Positions 1 through 8,150 of a stretch of DNA of 64,000 bases are shown piece by piece. Source of the DNA: Lepidurus packardi (lineage: Eukaryota; Arthropoda; Branchiopoda; Notostraca; Triopsidae); the NCBI GenBank assembly GCA_023053545.1, contig JAKZAN010000148.1, forward strand, positions 24,706 through 88,705, read 5' to 3'. The number at the start of each line of letters is the position of its first letter. Within the stretch, counting starts at the first letter, position 1. The position numbers and the translations under genes are program-made. The notes beneath the pieces were generated by a model that was given only the letters and a program-made list of their open reading frames with translations, was not told the origin of the DNA and did no database searches.

Positions 1-3000
1 GAATTAAATCAGGCCGTAAGGAATTAATTCAGTCTGTAAGGAATTAAATCAGGCCGTAAGGAATTAATTCAGTCCGTAAGGAATTAGTTCAGTCCGAAAT
101 GAATTAATTAAGTCCGTAGTTGATTAATTAAGTCTGTAATGAATAAATTCATTCCGTAAGAAATTAATTCAGTTCGTAAGGAATTAATTCAGTCCGTAAG
201 GAATTAATTCAACCCGTAATGAATTAATTCAGTCCGTAATTAATTAATTCATTCCGTAAGGAATTAATTCAACCCGTAATGAATTAATTCAGTCCGTAAT
301 TAATTAATTCAGTCCGTAAGGAATGAAATCAGTCCGTAAGGAATTAATTCAGTCCGTATGGAATTAATTCAGTCCGTAAGGAATTAATTCATTCCGTAAG
401 GAATTAATTCAACCCGTAATGAATTAATTCAGTCCGTAATTAATTAATTCAGTCCGTAAGGAATGAAATCAGTCCGTAAGGAAATAATTAAGTCCGTAAG
501 GAATTAATTCAGGCAGTAAGGAATTAATTCAGTCCGTAAGGAATTGATATAATCGGTAAAAAATTTATAAAGTCAGTAAGGAATTAATTCAGTCCGTAAG
601 GAATTAGTTCAGCCCGTAAGGAATTAGTTCAGTCCGTGAGGTAGTTAATTCAGTCCGTAAGGAATTAATTCATTCCGTAAGGAAATAATTCAGTCCCCAA
701 GGAATTAATTCAGTCTCGTAAGGAATTAATTCAGTCCGTAAGGAATTAATTTAGTCCGTAAAGAATTAATTCAGTACGTAAGTAATTTATTCAGTCCGGA
801 AGGAATTAATTCAGTACTTAGGAATTAATTCAGCCCATAAGGAATTAAATCAGTCCGTAAGGAATTAATTCAGTCTGTAAGGAATTAAATCAGGCCGTAA
901 GGAATTAATTCAGTCCGTAAGGAATTAGTTCAGTCCGAAATGAATTAATTAAGTCCGTAGTTGATTAATTAAGTCTGTAATGAATTAATTCATTCCGTAA
1001 GAAATTAATTCAGTTCGTAAGGAATTAATTCAGTCCGTAAGGAATTAATTAAGTCCGTAAGGAATTAATTCAGTCCGTATGGAATTAATTCAGTCCGTAA
1101 GGAATTGATATAATCGGTAAGAAATTTATAAAGTCAGTAAGGAATTAATTCAGTCCGTAAGGAATTAATTCAGTCCCCAAGGAATTAATTCAGTCCGTAA
1201 AGAATTAATTCAGTCCGTAAGGAAATAATTTAGTCCGTAAAGAATTAATTCAGTATGTAAGTAATTTATTCAGTCCGTAAGGAATTAATTCAGTCCGTAA
1301 GGAATTAATTCAGTCCGTAATGAATTAAATCAGTCCGTAAGGAATTAATTCAGTCCGTAAGGAATTAATTTAGTCCGTAGGGAATTAATTCAATCCGTAA
1401 GGAATTAATTAAGTCCGTAATGAATTAATTCAGTCCGTAACTAATTAATTCAGTCCGTAATGAATTAATTAAGTCCGTAAGGAATTAGTTCCGTCCGTAA
1501 GGAATTAATTAAGTCCGTAAGGAATTAGTTCAGTCCGTGAGGTAGATAATTCAGTCCGTAAGGAATTAATTCAGTCCGTAAGGAAATAATTCAGTCCCCA
1601 AGGAATTAATTCAGTCCGTAAAGAATTAATTCAGTCCGTAAGGAAATAATTTAGTCCGTAAAGAATTAATTCAGTATGTAAGTAATTTATTCACTCCGGA
1701 AGGAATTAATTCAGTACGTAGGAATTAATTCAGCCCATAAGGAATTAAATCAGGCCGTAAGGAATTAATTCAGTCTGTAAGGAATTAAATCAGGCCGTAA
1801 GGAATTAATTCAGTCCGTAAGGAATTAGTTCAGTCCGAAATGAATTAATTAAGTCCATAGTTGATTAATTAAGTCTGTAATGAATTAATTCATTCCGTAA
1901 GAAATTAATTCAGTTCGTAAGGAATTAATTCAGTCCGTAAGGAATTAATTCAACCCGTAATGAATTAATTCAGTCCGTAATTAATTAATTCAGTCCGTAA
2001 GGAATGAAATCAGGCCGTAAGGAATTAATTAAGTCCGTAAGGAATTAATTCAGTCCGTATGGAATTAATTCAGTCCGTAAGGAATTAATTCATTCCGTAA
2101 GGAATTAATTCAGTCCGTAAGGAATTGATATAATCGGTAAGAAATTTATAAAGTCAGTAAGGAATTAATTCAGTCCGTAAGGAATTAATTAAGTCCGTAA
2201 TGAATTAATTCAGTCTGTAAGGAATTAATTCAGTCCGTAAGGAATTAATTTAGTCAGTAGGGAATTAATTCAATCCGTAAGGAATTAATGAAGTCCGTAA
2301 TGAATTAATTCAGTCCGTAACTTATTAATTCAGTACGTAAGTAATTTATTCAGTCCGGAAGGAATTAATTCAGTACGTAGGAATTAATTCAGCCCATAAG
2401 GAATTAAATCAGGCCGTAAGGAATTAATTCATTCCGTAAGGAATTAATTCAGTCCGTAAGGAATTGATATAATCGGTAAGAAATTTATAAAGTCAGTAAG
2501 GAATTAATTCAGTCCGTAAGGAATTAATTAAGTCCGTAATGAATTAATTAAGTCCGTAAGGAATTAGTTCAGTTCGTAAGGAATTAATTAAGTCCGTAAG
2601 GAATTAGTTCAGCCCGTAAGGAATTAGTTCAGTCCGTGAGGTAGTTAATTCAGTCCGTAAGGAATTAATTCAGTCCGTAAGGAAATAATTCAGTACGTAG
2701 GAATTAATTCAGCCCATAAGGAATTAATTTAGTCCGTAAAGAATTAATTCAGTACGTAAGTAATTTATTCAGTCCGGAAGGAATTAATTCAGTACGTAGG
2801 AATTAATTCAGCCCGTAAGGAATTAAATCAGGCCGTAAGGAATTAATTCAGTCTGTGAGGAATTAAATCAGGCCGTAAGGAATTAATTCAGTCCGTAAGG
2901 AATTAGTTCAATCCGTAATGAATTAATTAAGTCCGTAGTGGATTAATTAAGTCTTTAATGAATTAATTTATTCCGTAAGAAATTAATTCAGTTCGTAAGG

Positions 3001-3189
3001 AATTAATTCAGTCCGTAAGGAATTAATTCAACCCGTAATGAATTAATTCAGTCCGTAATTAATTAATTCAGTCCGTAAGGAATTAACTCAGTCCGTAAGG
3101 AATTAATTCAGTCCGTATGGAATTAATTCAGTCCGTAAGGAATTAATTCATTCCGTAAGGAATTAATTCAGTCCGTAAGGAATTGATAT
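1..3189. repeat. 20-bp satellite array, dialect A (left block)
   Basis: Uninterrupted tandem copies of a 20-bp monomer, consensus GGAATTAATTCAGTCCGTAA (35% GC), nearly all in one orientation. This block has its own variants: monomers with CAGGCCGTAA, CAGCCCATAA, CAGTCCGAAAT, and the rare GGAATTGATATAATCGGTAA (gaattgat at 541, 1102, 2122, 2461, 3180). Recurrence of the same variant string (agtctgt at 31, 872, 1772 and 2850) shows higher-order units of 841, 900 and 1078 bp. TAA occurs twice per 20-bp unit and 20 is not a multiple of 3, so every frame is stopped within about 60 bp, and no gene is present. The right end is the ATAT target duplication of element 1. Confidence 0.97.
3186..3189. repeat. 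Target-site duplication ATAT, left copy
   Basis: ATAT here matches ATAT directly after the 3' LTR (7395-7398). Removing the element and one copy gives GAATTGATATAATCGG, which is exactly a satellite variant found elsewhere in this block (for example at 541 and 2461). A 4-bp duplication is normal for Ty3/gypsy integrases. Confidence 0.93.
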
Positions 3190-3438
3190 TGTGACGTTTC
3201 AAAAAATATGCTTAGCTGTTTCCGCACCTCTAGTTGCTTTGCACGTAGACCGGATGGTGTGCGATTCTACTCTATCCTGTTTGCTTCGCGATTACTTAAC
3301 ATGGGGAGTAGAACTTAGACAGCAGGGCAGTTGGCTTAGATCTTTTGATCAGTAAACACCTTATACCCTTAACCATTTGTTGAACCCCTCGACGTTGTGA
3401 TTGTCAATCCAATACACTTTCTTAAATACAACGTCACA
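3190..3438 (+). repeat. 5' LTR of element 1
   Basis: 249 bp starting TGTGACGTT and ending AACGTCACA, a perfect 9-bp terminal inverted repeat. It differs from the 3' LTR at 3199 (t/g), 3215 (g/a) and 3418 (t/c), about 1.2%. It should hold the promoter. No convincing TATA box is seen. A TCAGT at 3349-3353 fits an arthropod-type initiator, which is inference only. No canonical AATAAA is seen. Confidence 0.95.
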
Positions 3439-3441
3439 TTT

Positions 3442-3459
3442 TGGTGGAGATGCGGGGTA
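3442..3459 (+). promoter_or_regulatory. Primer binding site of element 1, tRNA-Ala type
   Basis: TGGTGGAGATGCGGGGTA lies 3 bp after the LTR. Its complement is a tRNA 3' end: CCA, discriminator A, then acceptor strand CATCTCC. Paired with a GGGGATG 5' acceptor strand this gives the G3:U70 wobble that identifies tRNA-Ala. The primer for minus-strand cDNA is therefore probably tRNA-Ala. The assignment comes from this pattern and not from a search. Confidence 0.8.
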
Positions 3460-3502
3460 CCTCTTTTTAAAGAGTAATTTTTGTGAGATCAAAAGTTGTA
3501 GG

Positions 3503-4747
3503 ATGGTTAAGTGTGTTACGCTAAGTCTGTGTGGACAAGACGAAGCGATTGTACGGTGTTTAAGGGCCATACTCGAGGAGTCTGTGGCTGAAGGACTAGG
3601 CTTTCGTTTACTTGTGGTGGACGGTACCTTCATGAGTGGTGGTAAAATTCCTAAGGGTGCCGCAAGTCAGTTAACGAACTTGCCCTGTCCGATTCGGCAA
3701 AGTGCCAGACTTCGGGGTGAGCAGGCGGCAGAGGGGGAATTACCGTTAAGTCGATCTCGAGCAGGGAGTGCGGCCAGCACCACCGACGAGACCCCGCGGG
3801 CACCTGTCATAACGAGGGGAGATCGCACAACTGACGAAGAACCCTCGGCGGAGTTGACACCACTCCCTGTATCACCTCAAGGTATCGAGGAAACTTTGCG
3901 ACGAAATATTCAAGTCGACGACGCCCTAATCTCGTTAGAGACTCTGCCAACTTTATTGGCTGCAACACCGAGCGTTAAAGCCCCACCAGCAGTGCAAATT
4001 CCATTGTTGGTGCCGAACCCACCGCTGACTCCGCTACCTGTTCCGAGTCCAATTCCGAGAACTGTAACTCCGACAATGTCTACTCCACGGGCAATCCGAA
4101 AGGCTGTGCAACCGCCTCGTTTTTCGGATGCCGCATCCCAGGACCCGCTGGAATGGCTCGAAGACTTTGAAGAGTCGGCGCGATACAATGGATGGTCAGA
4201 CCAAGACATGGTCTCGTATTTTGGTTTGAGTCTAACTGGATCGGCCAAGACGTGGTACAAACAGAAGTTTCCGTTTGATTCAAGATCTGCCACATCCTGG
4301 ACTCAGCTACAAGATGGGTTCAGAAGTGCGTTTATCAAACAGAACCGAAAGTTACATTTTAAAGAGAGACTTCGCGCACGCTACCAGGGTTTGGACGAAC
4401 CCTTCGAGCAGTATTATTGGGATGTGCTACGCATTTGTAACGAACTGGACCCTAAGATGAACGAAGAGTCCAAAGTCGACGAGTTGTTAAGGGGTGCAAA
4501 ACCTACTCTGGTGGAGCGTGTGTATCCAATGGACATAAAAGACTCGGAAGATTTGTTAACGAAAATGAATCTTATTGTTCAAGGAATGGAGCGCGCTAAT
4601 GTACGTCGGGATTGGGGACTGCAGACAAAGGCCAATAACTCGTCTTACGAAGATAAAAGTGCTAGAGCGTTACCAGCTGCAGCAATTTCTGGAAATCCCG
4701 CATTGGGAAGTTGGAGGATTTGGTTCAAAAGTTGGTGGAATCCATGA
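3503..4747 (+). pseudogene. gag: Gag, N-terminal and capsid part (element 1)
   Basis: Structural Gag polyprotein, front part, 414 residues from the ATG at 3503. The frame is open further upstream into the LTR, but 3503 is the first ATG downstream of the primer site. Residues 1 to about 200 are low-complexity, rich in Pro, Thr and Ser. About 205-365 resemble the retrotransposon Gag capsid domain, with WLEDFEESA, SLTGSAKTWY and a helical run through LDEPFEQYYWDVLRICNELD. The frame ends WFKSWWNP without a zinc knuckle, while the expected nucleocapsid continues in the -1 frame from 4666. Gag is normally one frame through the knuckle, so a small indel between 4666 and 4747 is inferred. Capsid forms the virus-like particle in the cytoplasm. 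Confidence in the domain call is good from motif pattern; the N-terminal part is not recognised. Confidence 0.85.
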
Positions 4748-5028
4748 GTGGAGTCGATGGATTCAACGCCCAAAAAGGTAAGGGTAGCCGGGGAACTAAC
4801 AAATCGCGCACGGCCGATGGGAAGCCCATTTGCTATAATTGCCGTAAGCCTGGTCACATTGCTAGGATGTGCAAGGCGCCAAAAAAATCCCAAGGTGATG
4901 GCAAAGCTCAAATCAGTCAAATCAGACAGTCAAATTGGGCAGACAGTAATCAGCCAGGGCCGGGAGAAAAACCGTCCGGGACGGATAGTAACTCGGCCGA
5001 TGCTTTAAACTCATCCAAGCGACAGTAA
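4666..5028 (+). pseudogene. gag: Gag nucleocapsid segment with CCHC zinc knuckle (element 1)
   Basis: C-terminal Gag in frame -1 relative to the capsid segment. The frame opens after a TAG at 4663. The reading near LEDLVQKLVES (4711 on) looks like natural Gag sequence. At 4831-4872 it encodes CYNCRKPGHIARMC, a complete CX2CX4HX4C knuckle, with basic and Gly/Lys-rich flanks (KGKGSRGTNKSRT before, KAPKKS after), as expected for RNA packaging. It has no ATG of its own that would make sense, so it is the tail of Gag separated by a frame break. The stop at 5026-5028 follows a canonical -1 slippery heptamer in this frame (5004-5010), which is how protease and RT would be reached. Confidence 0.85.
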
Positions 5029-6023
5029 CAGGGGGTTCTGTCGCTGAGTTAGAACCCATCCCCCTGTTGTTAAATACGAGTTCTGGACTGATTCGGGTGG
5101 AGGTAACTTGCAATGACGTGAAGACCGAGGCTATAATTGATACGGGCGCAGCAATTAGTGTGATTAGTTCGGATTGGGTAGTTAAAACTGGAGCGCGGCT
5201 TCAGAAATGGACAGGACCTCCAATAGTGGTGGCAAACGGTGAGTTTGTCGATGTCCAGGGCAGCTTGAAAATTAATGTCGAGCTGGCGGGGAAAATTATG
5301 CCAACCGAGGCTGCTGTGTTCAACAACGGCATGGCCGATTTAATCGTAGGTAACGATTTGTTGAGGCAGCTAGGCCGCATAACTTTCCACTTTAGGGACA
5401 ATGGATGTCACGAGGTGACGGCTATTAGGGAGGAGTCCAGTAACCCAATCAACACCATTTTGCCGGAAGATGTTCTTTGTGAACAGAGACGGGCGTCACC
5501 GAAGGCCGCGGTAGTGAGTCTTGTTAGTTTAACAGTACCTGCCAGAAGTGCGGTACCGGTAGCCGTTCAGTTGGCAGATGACCACGCGGAATCGGAGAAC
5601 ACCAGAGAAGTGTTGCTAGAACCTTGCCAAAAAGTATTTGAAAATACAGGACTGAGCACGGGTAGGGTTATAGCTAATTTTGAGGACAGGAGGGGTGTAG
5701 TCATTGTAACGAATTTTGGTAGCCAAGCGCGGTGGATACCGCAGAACATGGTCTTATCGAAGGCCGAAAGTTTTTCCGAAGCAGATGGCCAAGTGGAAGG
5801 TAGTACAGTTAGTCTTGACGACCTTAGGCCACAGTATGACCCAGCACTTCGTGAAGAGCAAAAGAATGGGTTAGAAAAACTTTTGGAAAAATATTTGGAT
5901 TGCTTCGCGAAAAGCAATAATGAGCTAGGTAGTTCCAACGTCACGGAACTCAGTATTGAAACGGGAGGCGCGCACCCGGTTTCGCAGCCCCGTATAAGAG
6001 CGCATTTCGGGAAAAAGAGTTGA
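4992..6023 (+). pseudogene. pol: Pol: protease and linker to RT (element 1)
   Basis: Pol frame, open after a TAA at 4989, reached from Gag by the -1 slip at 5004-5010. It encodes a retropepsin-type aspartic protease: IIDTGAAISVI with the catalytic DTGA at 5139-5150, and the second conserved motif LIVGNDLLRQLG near 5340-5375. A linker of about 200 residues follows (DDLRPQYDPALREEQKNGL, LLEKYLDCFA), typical of the stretch ahead of RT in Ty3/gypsy. The frame then runs into a TGA at 6021-6023 after reading out of phase. The natural continuation into RT (PYKSAFREKEL) is in the -1 frame from about 5987, so a base was probably lost near the C run at 5988-5991. The protease itself looks intact. Confidence 0.85.
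5004..5068 (+). promoter_or_regulatory. Programmed -1 frameshift signal, T TTA AAC plus H-type pseudoknot
   Basis: The heptamer TTTAAAC (5004-5010) is in X XXY YYZ phase for the Gag frame (GCT TTA AAC). After a 7-nt spacer, stem 1 pairs 5018-5025 with 5038-5045 (8 bp, perfect). Its loop, AACAGGGGG at 5027-5035, pairs with CCCCCTGTT at 5060-5068 (9 bp, perfect), making an H-type pseudoknot. The Gag stop lies at 5026-5028, and the protease frame is open from 4992, so a -1 slip enters it. A competing pairing, 5033-5039 with 5051-5057, also exists. The signal is read directly from sequence; its activity is inferred. Confidence 0.82.
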
Positions 6024-6077
6024 TTCGTAATCAAGTGAGTGAGATGCTGGACGCAGGGGTAATTGAGCCGTCAAACG
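5984..6077 (+). pseudogene. pol: Reverse transcriptase N-terminal stub (element 1)
   Basis: About 30 codons of the RT start, in frame 2, containing PYKSAF, IRNQVSEML and GVIEPSN. This is the conserved Ty3/gypsy RT entry region that normally leads into the fingers. Homology stops right after GVIEPSN (ending at 6077); no fingers, palm or YxDD box follows, and the same open frame passes into env-like sequence. RT, RNase H and integrase are therefore deleted. The junction lies at roughly 6078-6120. Upstream it is out of frame with protease because of a small indel near 5981-5992. Confidence 0.8.
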
Positions 6078-6089
6078 CGGACGCGGTAC

Positions 6090-6901
6090 CAACACCGATC
6101 TCTGAAGGGAATTTCTTTAGAGAAATCGAAGGCCTGCCCGCCTACGTGGCCCTGTCAAACGATCGACAAGTTGCGGTAAGCCTAACCGAATCAGACTTGA
6201 ACTCATGTGTCGGAAAGAAACCGAAAATTTGTCCCGCTAGCTATACTCTCAGCAAGACGGCGTTAGTAGATAGCTGTGTAATGGCAATTGTTAGGGACAA
6301 TCGGAAAAAAATTGAGAAATTATGCCGAGTTACCGTAAAGAAGGCTGTTCCCTTAGTATTAATTTGGCTGGACAACAGAAAATGGTTGTATGTGGGCAAA
6401 CCCACTGAAATGGTGCTGTCTTGTCTCCAGATGCCCTATTCTTCGGGAAATAGGCATAGTAAAGCTTTATTGTTGAAGGAGACCGGAATACTAGAAGTGC
6501 CATCAGCTTGTTCCATGCATACAGACTCTTTCGTTATACCGGCAAGTTTCGAACCCAATAGCGCAATGCATGTGGCTTCACGTGTGCCAGAACAAGTAAT
6601 GCATGCACTTACTCTGAACACTTCACGCTTGATTATCCCCACGGCAAACCCAATACCTGATATGGGCACGGAATTTAAAAAGGAGGCCAAAGCATTGAAA
6701 GAACAAAGTGAAAGATTAGACAATCAGTGGAAGCTTTCGTGGACAGAATTTCAAGAAGCCGTCAAGAGGGGATCGCCAAATTTCGAAGAACCTCTATTCC
6801 CGGCAAAACCAAATCATTTAGAAACTTACGGACTTCCGATCTTCACATTGTGCTTGTGCGGCGTGCCATTAGTGTTGACTTTAGTGTTGGCAGTTTTTTA
6901 A
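6090..6901 (+). pseudogene. env: Env-like glycoprotein, C-terminal fragment (element 1)
   Basis: About 270 codons open through to TAA at 6899-6901, in the same frame as the RT stub but unlike any Pol domain. Visible features are a Cys cluster (LNSCVGKKPKICP, then LVDSC and KLC), a run LVLIWLDNRKWLY, the string TGILEVPSACSMHTDSF, a charged helical stretch KKEAKALKEQSERLDNQWK that could form a coiled coil, and a terminal hydrophobic segment IFTLCLCGVPLVLTLVLAVF. This arrangement (cysteine-rich ectodomain, membrane-proximal helix, C-terminal membrane anchor) and its position just before the 3' LTR fit an errantivirus-type envelope. The signal peptide, any fusion peptide and the front part are missing. 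The hydrophobic segment ends at the stop codon without a cytoplasmic tail. The identification is by pattern only; a domesticated or unrelated ORF is possible. Confidence 0.58.
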
Positions 6902-7132
6902 GTTACGAAGATGGCTCAGCTCTTTGGTGGCGAGGTTGGATCAACTGGACCGTCGCATGAAAAACCATGAAGACCAGGTGCTGGAGCCAGTGGACGCTGA
7001 ACCATGAAAGCGCAGCGTTGTGTTTAATTAGTTATGCCGTGTTTTCTTTTGATATGTGATTTTTGTAGCGTATGTATCCTCAATTAGTAACCGAATTGTT
7101 AATTTGATAGATTGAACGGGACGTTCAAGACT
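6902..7132 (+). other. 3' untranslated region of element 1
   Basis: Noncoding stretch between the env-like stop and the polypurine tract. A 77-codon frame (6727-6960) overlaps the env-like frame and ends here with WWRGWINWTVA. It has no recognisable feature and may only be the remains of a displaced Env tail. Nothing else is seen. Confidence 0.6.
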
Positions 7133-7145
7133 AAGAGGGGGATTA
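7133..7145 (+). promoter_or_regulatory. Polypurine tract of element 1
   Basis: AAGAGGGGG (7133-7141) followed by GATTA directly before the 3' LTR start at 7146. This is the expected position and composition for the RNase H-resistant primer of plus-strand synthesis. Confidence 0.85.
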
Positions 7146-7394
7146 TGTGACGTTGCAAAAAATATGCTTAACTGTTTCCGCACCTCTAGTTGCTTTGCAC
7201 GTAGACCGGATGGTGTGCGATTCTACTCTATCCTGTTTGCTTCGCGATTACTTAACATGGGGAGTAGAACTTAGACAGCAGGGCAGTTGGCTTAGATCTT
7301 TTGATCAGTAAACACCTTATACCCTTAACCATTTGTTGAACCCCTCGACGTTGTGATTGTCAATCCAATACACCTTCTTAAATACAACGTCACA
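7146..7394 (+). repeat. 3' LTR of element 1
   Basis: 249 bp, TGTGACGTT to AACGTCACA, the same length as the 5' LTR with three substitutions (7155, 7171, 7374) and no indels. It would provide polyadenylation, but no AATAAA is seen. Confidence 0.95.
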
Positions 7395-7398
7395 ATAT
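7395..7398. repeat. Target-site duplication ATAT, right copy
   Basis: Identical to 3186-3189. It continues as ATATAATCGG, the other half of the interrupted satellite monomer. Confidence 0.93.
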
Positions 7399-8150
7399 AA
7401 TCGGTAAGAAATTTTTAAAGTCCGTAAGGAATTGATATAATCGGTAAGAAATTTATAAAGTCAGTAAGGAATTAATTCAGTCCGTAAGGAATTAATTAAG
7501 TCCGTAATGAATTAAATCAGTCTGTAAGGAATTAATTCAGTCCGTAAGGAATTAATTTAGTCCGTAGGGAATTAATTCAATCCGTAAGGAATTAATTAAG
7601 TCCGTAATGAATTAATTCAGTCCGTAACTAATTAATTCAGTCCGTAATGAATTAATTCAGTCCGTAAGGAATTAGTTCAGTCCGTAAGGAATTAATTAAG
7701 TCCGTAAGGAATTAGTTCAGCCCGTAAGGAAATAATTCAGTCCCCAAGGAATTAATTCAGTCCGTAAAGAATTAATTCAGTCCGTAAGGAATTAATTTAT
7801 TCCGTAAAGAATTAATTCAGTACGTAAGTAATTTATTCAGTCCGGAAGGAATTAATTCAGTACGTAGGAATTAATTCAGCCCATAAGGAATTAAATCAGG
7901 CCGTAAGGAATTAATTCAGTCTGTAAGGAATTAAATCAGGCCGTAAGGAATTAATTCAGTCCGTAAGGAATTAGTTCAGTCCGAAATGAATTAATTAAGT
8001 CCGTAGTTGATTAATTAAGTCTGTAATGAATTAATTCATTCCGTAAGAAATTAATTCAGTTCGTAAGGAATTAATTCAGTCCGTAAGGAATTATTTCAAC
8101 CCGTAATGAATTAATTCAGTCCGTAATTAATTAATTCAGTCCGTAAGGAA
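7395..8150. repeat. 20-bp satellite, dialect A (right of element 1)
   Basis: Continues the left block after the insertion, with the same diagnostic variants: GATATAATCGG at 7429 on, CAGCCCATAA near 7880, agtctgt at 7919. Dialect A variants fade at about 8.15 kb, where CTGTCCGTAAGGATTT and CATTCCGTAAGGT forms begin. The boundary is approximate. No gene is present. Confidence 0.9.

Larger units (their letters stand above)
3190..7394 (+). mobile_element. Element 1: defective Ty3/gypsy-like LTR retrotransposon with env-like tail
   Basis: A 4205-bp element bounded by two 249-bp LTRs and 4-bp ATAT duplications. The order is LTR, primer site, gag, protease, RT stub, env-like fragment, polypurine tract, LTR. 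The DTGA protease, CCHC knuckle, retrotransposon-type capsid and GVIEPS motif at the RT start indicate Ty3/gypsy. The env-like tail suggests an errantivirus-like lineage. RT palm and fingers, RNase H, integrase and the front of env are absent, apparently through one internal deletion near 6078-6120. There are also frame breaks near 4666-4747 and near 5981-5992. The LTRs differ at only 3 of 249 positions, so insertion is fairly recent. Confidence 0.95.

Noticed and set aside
1..3189. CRISPR array or plasmid iterons because of short regular repeats
   Set aside because: Repeats are contiguous with no unique spacers, there are thousands of copies, and the inserted elements are eukaryotic LTR retrotransposons.
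3361..3633. 90-codon minus-strand frame, and minus-strand frames at 3910-4295, 4645-4920, 4922-5113, 5201-5401, 5567-6034 and 6436-6723
   Set aside because: They lie opposite gag, pol or env-like frames or the LTR and have no recognisable motif.
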